A stretch of 56,772 nucleotides of DNA. It comes from JAHDCJ01 sp039028895. Its GTDB lineage: Bacteria > Bacteroidota > Bacteroidia > Chitinophagales > Saprospiraceae. The position numbers and the translations under genes are program-made. The first letter of the stretch is position 1, and each line of letters starts with the position of its first letter. Of the stretch, positions 35,454 through 44,939 are shown in pieces. The stretch is taken from contig JBCCHF010000045.1 in assembly GCA_039028895.1 (NCBI GenBank), positions 1 to 56,772 on the forward strand, read 5' to 3'. The notes under the pieces were generated by a model. The model had not been told where the DNA came from. It searched no databases and saw only the letters and a program-made list of their open reading frames with translations.

Positions 35454-36659
35454 TTAACCTCCCATTTTAACAATGGTCTTAGGCCATGGGTCTTCGAAAG
35501 TATGTCCTTCTTCCCACAGTTTTATTTCTTTCTCTGTAAGAAAACAAGACTTTAGCGCATCCGTAAATCGATCAACATGTGCGTAATCACCAATTACAGT
35601 TAAGTCACATTTGCGATCACCGAAACGTCCTGATTCCTTGGCCAGTAGTTCTTTTAGCTGTTCAATTTCGAATTCTGTAATACCGTGGTTTTCATCTTCA
35701 GCGATCCCAGCTCTCCAAGAGCCGATAATTTCCAGTCTGATACTGCCAGCGGCCTGATTCCATAGCAATGAAAATTTATCTCGGCTAGCGAGCCAAAAGA
35801 ATCCTTTGCTCCGGTAAATTCTCTGGTCAAGGTATTTATGACAGATGTCCCAAAGACGTTGGGGGTGGAATGGACGATCATCTTCTATGACTCTTGTCGC
35901 CAAATCATAGGGTCTGTCTTCATTTTCTTCTGCCGCTAACACAGGGTTTAGCTCATCGACTAATTTGGCTATTCGATAATAATTGTAGTTCTCCAGCTCA
36001 AACAAGGACTCTATTTTGAGCCTTCCAAACTGTACGGAATGCGCTGATGCATGTGGGTTAACAGCTTGGACATAGGTGGCAATTTCGGATAATTTACCTT
36101 CCGGAATGCGGTCTCCTTTGGTAAGGAAAAGATGGCTGCAAAACATTATTTGTTCTACCAGCAAGTTGACTGTATTGCGTTTTCCTTGTTCCAGGTTTTG
36201 TCGCATTCGCGGAACAAGTGTTTTTCCATACTCATAGTCATGGGCCAGCATTAAACTATCAACAAGTGCAAATACCCCGGTTAGCCTGACTTGTTGGTGA
36301 TCCTTGAGATATTCTATCACTGGCATAGGGTGGCAGCTTCCAGAAGTTTCAATGATGATCAATTCCGGATCTTGACTGGATAATAGCTTTTTCAGAGCCT
36401 GCTCAAGTTTTTGAAGTCCTTTTTTGCTACTTAACACACAAGAGCTAATAGACTCCAGGATTTGGCGATTATATTCAACGAATTCAAGCGAACCGATCAA
36501 TTCACCATCCACATCCAGTTCACTCATGTCATTTACAATGGCACATACAAGAATATTTTTCTTCTTTGCCTGCGAAAGGAGATTGCTGAAAAGTGTTGTT
36601 TTACCAGATCCAAGAAACCCATTAAGGATGACTATTGGAATTTTGGATGAAGCGCTCAT
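35454..36659 (-). CDS. COG0523 (CobW/ZNG-like) GTPase without the CxCC site
   Basis: 401 residues. Walker A G14FLGSGKT21, a switch region NDMSELDVDG, ETSG at the Walker B strand, and FLTKGDRI in place of the usual NKxD. The CobW_C domain follows (RSKGFFWLASRDKFSLLWNQAAG, RLEIIGSW). Family members have a Cys-x-Cys-Cys metal site a few residues before the switch; here that place reads ILESISSCVLSSKKG with a single Cys74. It is therefore a variant with another metal-binding mode, or none. Such GTPases deliver Zn or other metals to client enzymes. The gene downstream encodes a metallophosphoesterase. Confidence 0.85.
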   Translation of the reverse strand: MSASSKIPIVILNGFLGSGKTTLFSNLLSQAKKKNILVCAIVNDMSELDVDGELIGSLEFVEYNRQILESISSCVLSSKKGLQKLEQALKKLLSSQDPELIIIETSGSCHPMPVIEYLKDHQQVRLTGVFALVDSLMLAHDYEYGKTLVPRMRQNLEQGKRNTVNLLVEQIMFCSHLFLTKGDRIPEGKLSEIATYVQAVNPHASAHSVQFGRLKIESLFELENYNYYRIAKLVDELNPVLAAEENEDRPYDLATRVIEDDRPFHPQRLWDICHKYLDQRIYRSKGFFWLASRDKFSLLWNQAAGSIRLEIIGSWRAGIAEDENHGITEFEIEQLKELLAKESGRFGDRKCDLTVIGDYAHVDRFTDALKSCFLTEKEIKLWEEGHTFEDPWPKTIVKMGG

Positions 36660-36696
36660 TTTATGATGTTCTGAAAGGTTAACTTTTTATTCATTT

Positions 36697-36858
36697 AGAG
36701 CTTGTTTGGAATTTATCTATCTGGTCAAACGCGATAAATTTAAATCTGCTTTGCGTTATTTTTTCTTACCGTAGCTATGGCTATGCTTTCAAAAAAATGC
36801 CTTAATCAAAATTAAATTTGTTGCGTTTGCCTCAGAAAACGAATTCCAAACAAGCTCT
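36697..36858. repeat. MITE-like hairpin element (family 1)
   Basis: About 162 bp in the gap between the COG0523 start and the SGNH gene. Terminal inverted repeats AGAGCTTGTTTGGAATT (36697-36713) and AATTCCAAACAAGCTCT (36842-36858) are perfect over 17 bp. The interior is also near-palindromic, so the whole can fold into one long hairpin; the middle has a CGTAGCTATGGCTATGC core. It carries no gene. TTA lies at both outer edges of the GAGCTT ends and could be a short target duplication. A non-autonomous insertion is the best reading. Confidence 0.75.
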
Positions 36859-36912
36859 TAATTTAGGGATTAAATTGATGAGTGCAAACCTTTCAGAGCC
36901 CTATTCACTTTT

Positions 36913-37668
36913 TCATTCCTGCAGAACGTTTATTAGGGCATTATAATAACGACTCGCAATAAACTCGGCTCCGGTCTGATTATAGTGTACATCATCGGCC
37001 AACATCGAATCATTAAAACCGTTATACATATCTACAGCGATTACTTTTGATGTTGTAGTAGTCTTGTTTAAAGCAATGTCGGCTACATCATTGTGTAAAG
37101 TAGCCAAATAGTTGGACAAAGTAGAAGTCATGGCACTGGAATGGGCCGGAGCCATCTGCTCAATAAGGATGATTACATTAGGATTTTTAGTTTGAAGAAT
37201 ATCTACTATGTTATTGATATTAGCAATAGCGCTATCATAAGAAAGACCTTCTAAAGCATCATTCCCTCCAGGAGAACTAAATAAAACAATATCCGGAGTG
37301 CCGGACTGATTTAGCCAGCTGTTTATTCCGTTCAAAATCTGACTTGAGGTATACCCGCCTCTGCCTTCATGGTCGGCATCAAAAGAACGACCTGAATAGA
37401 TTGGATAATTTGATTCATCATTTACAGTGCCTATGTAATCGAAATCCCAGTTCCCATCTATAAGGTCTTTCCAAAGTTCATACCTGAAGCTTTCGTATTC
37501 CGGTCTTGCTCCTTCTATCCTGGAAGCTCCTAAAGGCATGATTTTGTTAATGGAATTGCCAGGTAGATTTTCGTCTGGTGTTATCTGCTCGTCTTCAAGA
37601 CAAGAAAACATAAGTAAAAAGCATAATGCCATTAAAAAGGTTCGATTAATCATTTGTCTGTTTTTCAT
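36913..37668 (-). CDS. SGNH/GDSL hydrolase lipoprotein
   Basis: 251 residues with a lipoprotein signal (LMALCFLLMFSC). SGNH blocks: IMPLGASRIEG (block I; the usual GDS reads GAS), SPGGNDAL (block III with Gly and Asn), ADDVHYNQTGA (block V with Asp and His). Block I sits about residue 45. Such enzymes hydrolyse acyl or acetyl esters, and lipid-anchored ones often act on polysaccharides outside. It ends 145 bp from the next upstream gene and may be transcribed alone. Confidence 0.85.
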   Translation of the reverse strand: MKNRQMINRTFLMALCFLLMFSCLEDEQITPDENLPGNSINKIMPLGASRIEGARPEYESFRYELWKDLIDGNWDFDYIGTVNDESNYPIYSGRSFDADHEGRGGYTSSQILNGINSWLNQSGTPDIVLFSSPGGNDALEGLSYDSAIANINNIVDILQTKNPNVIILIEQMAPAHSSAMTSTLSNYLATLHNDVADIALNKTTTTSKVIAVDMYNGFNDSMLADDVHYNQTGAEFIASRYYNALINVLQE

Positions 37669-37825
37669 TCAGTAACAGAACGACTAATTATGGTAAAACC
37701 CTACTATGGTTGATTTTATTCTGGCAAAATATCAGCATAAAATAATACTTATTATCCCACAGGAAAAGAGGGACAACTTCGTTAACGACTGGCAGATACG
37801 CGATAATCTCTGATTTACTTAGATA

Positions 37826-39169
37826 TTAGTTCAAGTTGATTGGGATCGTTTTTAAACCTTCTAAATCTGATGGGTATAAGGTGCCGTTTATGTATATACT
37901 CTTTAAGTTAAAATGCTTGATAACCCTGGTGTCAATGCTTATCTCAGAAACCCTTGAAGTGTATATCATTAAATCTGTACCTTTTATGTTGGCTTTAATT
38001 TTTGCGGATTTATTGATCTTATCAAATATAGGATAGAAATATCCATTATTGAATTTGCCATTGATAACCATTTGTTCTACACCTCTTGTTATATCTAAAG
38101 AGGTGGAATCACCTGCAGTTTTATTAGCAATATAATAATAGGGTGAATAAGGTGATTTCATGGTGTCTTTCTCCATCATTAATATGATGTCTCCTTCCTG
38201 AATCCCCAGGTTTTTTGCAGTACAGTCTTCACTTTTGAAACCATTAACTTTCAATCCGGGCCCTGGGAAGCTGTAGTCATATTTTAGTCCGAAATCGGCT
38301 TTATCATTAAATACTTCGAGATGATAAGGTTTGTGCCATTCCTCAGGGGGTTTAAGAGTGTCGATTTGAGTAATGGTAAGCCAACTTAAATTAGTGTTTT
38401 TCAAGGATAGTGTTTCCCAAGTGATTTTCGTTAATTCATGATTTGAATTTTCCTGAATGAAAGCTAAAATATTTTCTTTTTCCAGTTCTTCAAGGTATGA
38501 CATTTCATGATTGCCAATTGGTGTTTTGAAGGTTATATTTTGGTTGAATTTCTTCAAATAGTTCACAACAGGCTCGATTTGATTAATCGGATACAGCATG
38601 TCTTGAGTTGTGTTTATAATATAAATAGGTTTTTGGTTGGAATTGGCAGGGAATATTGCCTGTTCTCCTAGTTTTTGGGCAACCTTTAAACTTCCATTCA
38701 TAGCAATAAAGCCCGCAAAAGGGCCTGGATTTATCGTGGAAAAGTATAAAGCGCCACTTCCTCCATCAGAGAAACCACTAAGGAAAATCTTATTCTTATC
38801 AATGTTAAACTGTTTTTGCGTAAGTTTCATTTGCTCTAAGACCATGTCGGTTCCTACGGCATCAAACCAGGTGGCTCCTTTTTGACCATAGCTGAACATC
38901 AAATAAAAACCGCCCTCATCAGCTAATCTGACAAGTTTCGATTTCTTCATGTATTCTAAAGGAGTTTTCTTTAATTGAGGATTGGAAATTGCGCCGTGCA
39001 GATAAATCAATAAAGGTTTGTCTGAGGTTTTGTCAAGACTTGCAGGTGTATAAACTATATATGGTCGTTCAACTCCATCTTGACATAAATAACTTAACTG
39101 GGAGAATTCTCCGTTTTGCCCAAATAATGCCATGGGTATTAGCAAAAGCAAATAAAGTGTTCGATGCAT
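37826..39169 (-). CDS. Exported alpha/beta hydrolase with PDZ-like tail
   Basis: 447 residues. Signal peptide to about 17 (ALFGQ). Esterase/dienelactone-hydrolase-like core with LLIYLHGAISN, nucleophile motif FLSGFSDGGSGA and the His in PIGNHEMSY. The C-terminal ~150 residues contain a PDZ-like unit (LKVNGFKSEDCTAKNLGIQEGDIILMM) that may bind peptides or position a substrate. It is a secreted or periplasmic esterase fused to a peptide-binding domain. Followed upstream by a T9SS protease gene 50 bp away. Confidence 0.82.
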   Translation of the reverse strand: MHRTLYLLLLIPMALFGQNGEFSQLSYLCQDGVERPYIVYTPASLDKTSDKPLLIYLHGAISNPQLKKTPLEYMKKSKLVRLADEGGFYLMFSYGQKGATWFDAVGTDMVLEQMKLTQKQFNIDKNKIFLSGFSDGGSGALYFSTINPGPFAGFIAMNGSLKVAQKLGEQAIFPANSNQKPIYIINTTQDMLYPINQIEPVVNYLKKFNQNITFKTPIGNHEMSYLEELEKENILAFIQENSNHELTKITWETLSLKNTNLSWLTITQIDTLKPPEEWHKPYHLEVFNDKADFGLKYDYSFPGPGLKVNGFKSEDCTAKNLGIQEGDIILMMEKDTMKSPYSPYYYIANKTAGDSTSLDITRGVEQMVINGKFNNGYFYPIFDKINKSAKIKANIKGTDLMIYTSRVSEISIDTRVIKHFNLKSIYINGTLYPSDLEGLKTIPINLN

Positions 39170-39219
39170 TTAAAAATCTTTTTCTTGCTAAGGTTTAAGA
39201 GCGTGTAGTTGCCGGGCGC

Positions 39220-40416
39220 CTACTTTTTGATAAATTTTGTTTGATGCTGAATTTTGTGATCATTTACAACTAGTAAATAGATTCCACCTGGTAGGTTTTG
39301 GACGTTAATCATGTCGTGTTCATCTGCAATTATCCCATGTCTCACAAGTTTCATTTGGGTTGAGAAAATTTCATATTTAGCTGGGAAATTAACTTTGGAA
39401 TTTTGAATTTCAAAAAAAGTTGAGGTTGGATTGGGAAAAACAGTAATCCTGTTTTCGTCAACTGCCAAGTCCTCTGTCGAGGTAGTCACTTCAGCCTGAA
39501 TTATTTCTACAATGGGATAATATACTGAGGGCATAATTCTGATATGACTAAAGTTTTGAGCGGTACTTGCTACCCCATATGCTGTGTAAGTATTTACGTT
39601 ATTTGTATAATATAAAGAACTTCCACTCTCTCCAGGGGCGCCAATATAGTTTGGTATGATTAACCTCATACTATCTTGGATCTCTGCTTGTCCAAATGCA
39701 TAATACATAGTGTCTGGGTTGACAGGAGGTCCTGCAACGGTAAAGGCTGGGAAGGCCGATTTGTGGAATACTTTATTCTCGAAAAAACTACTCTCAAGGT
39801 GATACCCGATACTCAACCATCCAGTTTGTAGGCCTATTGGTTCTGCCAATTTGCAAATTGCAATATCGTTTAAGAAGTTTTCCTGATTGATATAGCTTAA
39901 AGGGACGTAAACTTTTTCTACCATTGTAGAAGGTAGGTTAATATTGGGTTGTCCTCCATTGAATGAGGGAAAAACAAAAATTGAGTCTGGTAAAATCCAT
40001 CCTAGCGGATTGCTGTATAAACAGTGAGCAGCCGTTAAAATATAAGCTTCCCCTATCATCGTTGAAGAGCAGTAATGTCCCAGGTCGCCATCAACCATTT
40101 GCATCAGCTTTGGCGTCGCCCTTAAAGGAAAATCTTCAAGGTTAAAAAACTTGCCTGCCGCAATCCTGTGAGAAAAAAGAGATGTTTCGTATAAAAATTG
40201 CTCTGATGGAAAATCGTTACTCATTGGTGTCCATGAATATAATTCTCCGAAATGGAATCCAGTTGTGGATTGGATAACATTATTGTCAAAAGAAATTGCA
40301 GCGGTTGTATCTACAACCTGAGATAGGGTAAGGTCATAAACGACAAACCTTTCACTTTGTGTAAAGCCTTGAACACAAAAAATGAAAATGAGTGCAATTG
40401 TGGTGAGTGATTTCAT
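39220..40416 (-). CDS. Trypsin-like serine protease with T9SS sorting domain
   Basis: 398 residues. Signal peptide to about 19 (VQGFTQS). The chymotrypsin fold has its triad in order: His in ILTAAHCLYS, Asp in FLNDIAICKL, Ser in GAPGESGSSLYYT (GESGS as in glutamyl-endopeptidase-like enzymes). A T9SS sorting domain ends the protein (ITVFPNPTSTFFEI, YEIFSTQMKLV, PGGIYLLVVN). It should be a cell-surface or released endopeptidase. It starts three bases after the stop of the aldo/keto reductase gene, so the two are translated together. Confidence 0.9.
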   Translation of the reverse strand: MKSLTTIALIFIFCVQGFTQSERFVVYDLTLSQVVDTTAAISFDNNVIQSTTGFHFGELYSWTPMSNDFPSEQFLYETSLFSHRIAAGKFFNLEDFPLRATPKLMQMVDGDLGHYCSSTMIGEAYILTAAHCLYSNPLGWILPDSIFVFPSFNGGQPNINLPSTMVEKVYVPLSYINQENFLNDIAICKLAEPIGLQTGWLSIGYHLESSFFENKVFHKSAFPAFTVAGPPVNPDTMYYAFGQAEIQDSMRLIIPNYIGAPGESGSSLYYTNNVNTYTAYGVASTAQNFSHIRIMPSVYYPIVEIIQAEVTTSTEDLAVDENRITVFPNPTSTFFEIQNSKVNFPAKYEIFSTQMKLVRHGIIADEHDMINVQNLPGGIYLLVVNDHKIQHQTKFIKK

Positions 40417-40419
40417 TTT

Positions 40420-41358
40420 TTACCAAGGTAGATTTAGTTGTTTTACCTCAGACTGATAAAAGGACTCCAGTTTGTCAATTAGGGCTTTTGAAATAGAAAT
40501 TTCTGTACTTTGGACATTATCCGTTAACTGAGCGATATTTACATTTCCCGGAATTACTGTTGAAACGGCATCATAGGCCAAACAAAATGCAATAGCCTTT
40601 TGAGACAGGTCTTCTTTTCCAATAATTCCTTTAATCTTATTGACCAGATAAAACCTGGTCTCTATATCTTGTTTTGACCATCGATTTCGGATATCATAAA
40701 ATAGACTATTTGCATCATATTTGCCAGATAACCATCCAGAATCAAGCGGGATTTTCACAATTACGCCAACTTTATTTGCTTTGGCAATTTCAAACGCACG
40801 CGAGGTGTCTTGGTGTAAGATATTGAAAAACACCTCAATCACTTTAGATTTCGTGGTTTCCATAAGTAACTTGATATCTTCAAAAGTATCTAAAGAAGCA
40901 CCGTAAGCTTTAATTTTCCCTTCTTCAACCAGTCTTTCAAGAACTTCATAATGATCATTATTATTACCATCAAGATAAGCCGAAGGAGGATTGTGTAATA
41001 TCAGTGAATCAACGTAATCCGTCTGAAGTCTTTTTAGGCTTCTCTCTAAAGATGCTCTAATGTGTTGAGCATCAAAATTTAAAGTTCCTTTATCGGAATG
41101 TCCAAATTTTGTATTTATTACCAATTTACTTCTGTCATAACCTTTTAAAGCTTTGCCCAATCTTTCTTCGCTAGTGCCAAGGCCATAATTAGGGGCGGTA
41201 TCAAAAAAATTAATACCATACTCCAATGACTTTTTTACAATTTTTATCGCTTCCGATTCAGACATGTTTTTCCATCCGGAATTATGGCCTAACTGCCATG
41301 CACCAAGTCCAATTTCAGAAGTATTTATTGAGCCTTTGAAAAACCTTTTGTACTGCAT
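40420..41358 (-). CDS. Aldo/keto reductase
   Basis: 312 residues, cytoplasmic TIM barrel. Family motifs in order: LGLGAWQLG, FFDTAPNYGLGTSEERLGKAL (Asp and Tyr of the catalytic tetrad), KLVINTKFG (Lys), DSLILHNPP (His), then VIVKIPLDSGWLSG and TVIPGNVNIAQLTDN (NADP-binding strand). It reduces carbonyls with NADPH; the substrate is unknown. Directly upstream of the T9SS protease with a 3-bp gap, which is an unusual pairing with no clear shared role. Confidence 0.92.
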   Translation of the reverse strand: MQYKRFFKGSINTSEIGLGAWQLGHNSGWKNMSESEAIKIVKKSLEYGINFFDTAPNYGLGTSEERLGKALKGYDRSKLVINTKFGHSDKGTLNFDAQHIRASLERSLKRLQTDYVDSLILHNPPSAYLDGNNNDHYEVLERLVEEGKIKAYGASLDTFEDIKLLMETTKSKVIEVFFNILHQDTSRAFEIAKANKVGVIVKIPLDSGWLSGKYDANSLFYDIRNRWSKQDIETRFYLVNKIKGIIGKEDLSQKAIAFCLAYDAVSTVIPGNVNIAQLTDNVQSTEISISKALIDKLESFYQSEVKQLNLPW

Positions 41359-41466
41359 TTAAAACTAAAGTTATGCCCCAAGCTATGGTTTTTTTGTTGG
41401 AAATGTACTGTTGTGGGATGATCTTGAAAAGTGAGCTGGTGGGATAAGCTAGCCGACTTTTTTGGC

Positions 41467-42633
41467 TTATTGCTTTCTGACAAAGAAACCACCAGAGGCA
41501 AACTGGCCATTCCTTACTCTTATTATTAATACGTTTTTGCCTTTTTTGAGAGGTAGGTCCCTAACCCGGCCTTTGTGATCCGGATTTTTCCAGAAATCAT
41601 ACCATGCATTCCAGTCATTGCTTCTTGAGATATACCCATCTCTGTAAATCCTTCCATGGTCTTTGCCATTTAAATACAGGGTCAACTCATCGGTGGTTGT
41701 AAAATGCAGTTTTACAATTCCTTCTTCTTCTGCGTCAATAATAGTTTTGAAATAAGCAATCTCATTTTCCCCTTCATATTCTGTGATTCTTCCAGTGACG
41801 ACGCATCCTCGGGAATCTGTTTCAAAATTTTCCCATGTCAATATTTCCTCATTAAGATGAACTTTGCAGGTATCTGTATTTTCGCTTCTTTCAATCGAAG
41901 GATAGGGTTTATTTAATGGGCCTAAAACCTCCCATTCGGTAATCAGGGAATCCGGTTCGTAGATAATGTCCGGAATGTTTTTCCCTTGATATGAGAATTC
42001 TTTGATTGATGAAATAACGACATTATCGATCCACACCTCACCTCCAACAACCCTGGGCTGGAATCCTAGTTTTCCGGAGGGGAACTCAAAATCATTGAAT
42101 GTGATTTTAGGGGTATCCATTTCATTGATATAAAGATGGCAACGCTCATTAATCACCTCTAGTTTAAATTTATGCCATCTTTGAATTTCTATCTTTTGAT
42201 CACCTGTCATTTTAGTCTTGTATTCTTCATATAACAGGCGCGACACATTACCATCTCTCCATGGATTTACCCTTATATAACTGCCATTTCCCTTGACATA
42301 CAGTAGGCCAAAGTCCTCCCTGTTGTTTCGTATGCCATGATTATAGATAAACCCCACATAGCTGTTTTTATCAGCAGGAAAATACATTAGGCCTTCCATT
42401 TTTACAGCGCTCCACTGTTCAGAACCTTTGATTAATGCAGATACATTTCCATTAGGAGTTAATACCAGAACACCGCCCTGATTGTCGTGACTGGAATCAA
42501 GTATTTTTACAGCTCCCTCATTATTGATTTCCCAATTTGAAAGGTCAGCTTCAAAATTGTCTTCGAAAAGAATTTGACTCAAACAAAATAACGGCATGAA
42601 CAGGAAGGCCGGGACAATAAAGAAGGATTTCAT
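41467..42633 (-). CDS. Exported ConA/LamG-like protein with carbohydrate-binding end
   Basis: About 388 residues from the Met at 42633 (MKSFFIVPAFLF). Signal peptide to about 19 (CLSQI). Residues ~20-210 form a concanavalin-like beta-sandwich of the DUF1080 kind (FEDNFEADLSNW, FIYNHGIRNN, KFKLEVINERCHLYINE, GKLGFQPRVVGGEVWIDNVVI). The C-terminal part is a galactose-binding-like jelly roll (TTDELTLYLNGKDHGRIY, LKKGKNVLIIRVRNG). Two carbohydrate-recognising modules suggest a role in binding or breaking external glycans; no clear catalytic residues are seen. Preceded by a hypothetical gene (40 bp). Confidence 0.78.
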   Translation of the reverse strand: MKSFFIVPAFLFMPLFCLSQILFEDNFEADLSNWEINNEGAVKILDSSHDNQGGVLVLTPNGNVSALIKGSEQWSAVKMEGLMYFPADKNSYVGFIYNHGIRNNREDFGLLYVKGNGSYIRVNPWRDGNVSRLLYEEYKTKMTGDQKIEIQRWHKFKLEVINERCHLYINEMDTPKITFNDFEFPSGKLGFQPRVVGGEVWIDNVVISSIKEFSYQGKNIPDIIYEPDSLITEWEVLGPLNKPYPSIERSENTDTCKVHLNEEILTWENFETDSRGCVVTGRITEYEGENEIAYFKTIIDAEEEGIVKLHFTTTDELTLYLNGKDHGRIYRDGYISRSNDWNAWYDFWKNPDHKGRVRDLPLKKGKNVLIIRVRNGQFASGGFFVRKQ

Positions 42634-42673
42634 TTCATTGATTTTCTGAAAGGTACAAATTCCGAACAAACGC

Positions 42674-43435
42674 TTACTCTTTGTTAATGTATTCAGCCGG
42701 AGGAATGAATAATGCTGGATCTGGCACTTGATTGTCGCCGGTTAAAGAGATCATTTCATAAGTTACTCCACCATTTGCTGTTACCGCCCAATCGGGAACC
42801 CTCAGGTTACCAAACTGTCTCATGGGTCCAAATGTGTATTTATATTGAGTCGTTGCCCAGACTAAGGGTTCTTTATTGGCATTAAGCACAATGTAGCCAC
42901 TCACATTATTGTCAGCATCGTGGAGTTCCAATCTTTTAGCTCCTCGAAATTCTTCTTCTCCGAATTTCACTATGTAATTGGGGTCACCTATCGCTACTGC
43001 TCTTGCAATTCGATAGATACTATAAGGTGCTCTTTCCATTGCATTTTCAAAAGCTGCTTCGCTGGTGTAGGCAAATTCGCCATTTATGACATTCCAATAT
43101 TTGTGTTCAGGACTGTAGGCCCTTAGCCTGGAATAAGTTTCATTTTTCATGGTTACCCATGATCGTGGACCTGTTAAATCCAAAATTTCATTCTCAAGAT
43201 AGGAGTCTCTGTCCCAGAAGTACCATCTGTGCACAAAGTGGACACTTTTTAGTTGGGACCATATTCTCATGCCGCCCATGGTGTTGACCATAGCTTCCAG
43301 TTCAGCAATTGCGGCTGGATCTCCGCCCAATCCACTGTTGGTTTGGGTATATGCATTCTTACTGGAGAAAAGCAACATTACTGCCATAATTGATGCAAGA
43401 ATTAAGTGCTGTGAATTGAAAGACCTGGATTTCAT
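42674..43435 (-). CDS. Exported protein of unknown function, LolA-like fold possible
   Basis: 253 residues, signal peptide to about 31 (NAYTQ). The mature part has the flow GGMRIWSQLKSVHFVHRWYF, then beta-strands LENEILDLTGPRSWVTM, LELHDADNNVSGYIVLN, EPLVWATTQYKYTFG, DWAVTANGGVTYEM, which resembles outer-membrane lipoprotein-sorting proteins of the LolA type. This is a weak match. It lies just upstream of the ConA-like gene (40 bp gap) and shares its direction, so the two probably form one operon. Confidence 0.65.
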   Translation of the reverse strand: MKSRSFNSQHLILASIMAVMLLFSSKNAYTQTNSGLGGDPAAIAELEAMVNTMGGMRIWSQLKSVHFVHRWYFWDRDSYLENEILDLTGPRSWVTMKNETYSRLRAYSPEHKYWNVINGEFAYTSEAAFENAMERAPYSIYRIARAVAIGDPNYIVKFGEEEFRGAKRLELHDADNNVSGYIVLNANKEPLVWATTQYKYTFGPMRQFGNLRVPDWAVTANGGVTYEMISLTGDNQVPDPALFIPPAEYINKE

Positions 43436-43682
43436 TTTCGGTTAAATTAAAATTATGGAATCGGTTTCTTTTGAATTACAGCTCAAAGACAGGATGAGAG
43501 AGCGAATTGATAAACGAATAAAGGATTCGGTATCCTTTTCTAGAAGTAGGCGTTTGTCCGGATTTTATCCTTCTACGAATTGTTGACAAATTCCGAATAC
43601 GCTCTAATTTAAAAATAGGAGAGGAGGATTATTTTCTTTTCAAAGAAATTAAGGAAAGTTTAACGTCCTAAAGCAAAAAGAC

Positions 43683-44864
43683 TTAAAGTTTAAGCTTGAA
43701 TCCGCGTCGCTCAAATAGTCCTGTTAAAAGAACAATGGACAATGCAAAAACGAAGGATTTTATGAGTCCAATATTACCGGTGTATAATGGTTGGGGTAGG
43801 CTAAGATCGATTAATTGAATTAATGGATAAACGATGTAAGGGAGCATATAACACGTCAATGTGGCAGTGCCTGCTGCTGAGATTAAATTTGCCCATTGAG
43901 TTTTGCCTTTTTGATCAGCAACTACATGAATGAGGGCAAATGTTATCAATGAAATCCCCACACAGATGCCCAGCCATGAAGGGGTAGCAGAAATTTTAGA
44001 AATTCCCCAGATGGGTCTTGTGAGCAGTCCGAAAGCCAGACATAAGGCACCAATAGTAATTAGTGCAACAGGCGTTGTGTATGGTTTTTTGGCGGAAAGA
44101 CTTTTGACGAGTAACGTTGCAATTATTCCAGCTGTCGTAAATGCAGGGATCGTTCCACTGTAAATCGTATCCAGGAAAAATAAGGCATCTGGTAGTGGAG
44201 GGATACCAATTGAAAACTTTAACGAAGCAAGTGATGTAAAGACCAAGAAGGCACCTGTCATAATTGCCAGGCTACCTTTAGCAAGGATATAAATGATCAC
44301 GTTAGCGAGGTAAGCCCAACCGATGAGTCCTAAAATTCCCCACCATTGTGTGGTCATCCATAAATCTCCATTATCACCACCTTTATAGATAATGGCTAAA
44401 AAAACGAAAAGGGCCATTCCAAGTAATTGCAATGGCAGGTGCCACTTTTTGTGTACCGGACTTTGTCCCCAATTCATCCAGAGAAGTCCAGTGGCCGTAG
44501 CCATAATTATGCAATAAATAAATGGATTGATAAGTAAGCTTTCACTGTGAATCGTTTCATAGTTAACCATAAAAACACCGATGATTAATAGGGAGACAGA
44601 CCGTATGGCGGTATGTTTTGCAATGTGAAACTCAGACTGCTTTTTATTTCTGCGATGTTCAATAGCCAATGGGATGCTCAGGCCAACTATGAATAAGAAT
44701 AAAGGAAAAATGATGTCAGAAAAGCCCAGATAATCTTCATTCCACTCAGCGTGTTCCAACCACTTTGGAATATCCTTGAGGAAAATAAAATCGTTGACCC
44801 ATATCATGAATAACATGGTGAGCGATCTTAGGATATCGATTGATGCGAGTCTCTTGTTTTCCAT
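43683..44864 (-). CDS. DUF5009/HGSNAT-like membrane acyltransferase
   Basis: 393 residues with about ten membrane helices. Start RLASIDILRSLTMLFMIWVND and FSDIIFPLFLFIVGLSIPLAI are the signature of the DUF5009 group related to heparan-alpha-glucosaminide N-acetyltransferase. The family moves acetyl groups across the membrane to external glycans; the catalytic His/Asp of the first loop is not obvious here. Stands alone in front of the HExxH gene (75 bp). Confidence 0.87.
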   Translation of the reverse strand: MENKRLASIDILRSLTMLFMIWVNDFIFLKDIPKWLEHAEWNEDYLGFSDIIFPLFLFIVGLSIPLAIEHRRNKKQSEFHIAKHTAIRSVSLLIIGVFMVNYETIHSESLLINPFIYCIIMATATGLLWMNWGQSPVHKKWHLPLQLLGMALFVFLAIIYKGGDNGDLWMTTQWWGILGLIGWAYLANVIIYILAKGSLAIMTGAFLVFTSLASLKFSIGIPPLPDALFFLDTIYSGTIPAFTTAGIIATLLVKSLSAKKPYTTPVALITIGALCLAFGLLTRPIWGISKISATPSWLGICVGISLITFALIHVVADQKGKTQWANLISAAGTATLTCYMLPYIVYPLIQLIDLSLPQPLYTGNIGLIKSFVFALSIVLLTGLFERRGFKLKL

Positions 44865-44939
44865 TCTAATTTGAAAATATGGCTGGCGAAGGTATTTGGA
44901 CTGACCGATACCAAGAAAATCATATTTTCTTAAAATCTC

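Noticed and set aside
43455..43586. Short ORF MESVSFELQLKDRMRER… on the plus strand in the gap 43436-43682
   Set aside because: 43 codons, no family match, no start signal. AATTCCGAATACGCTCTAA at 43589-43607 resembles the end of the 36697 element but has no partner, so I call neither a gene nor a repeat here.
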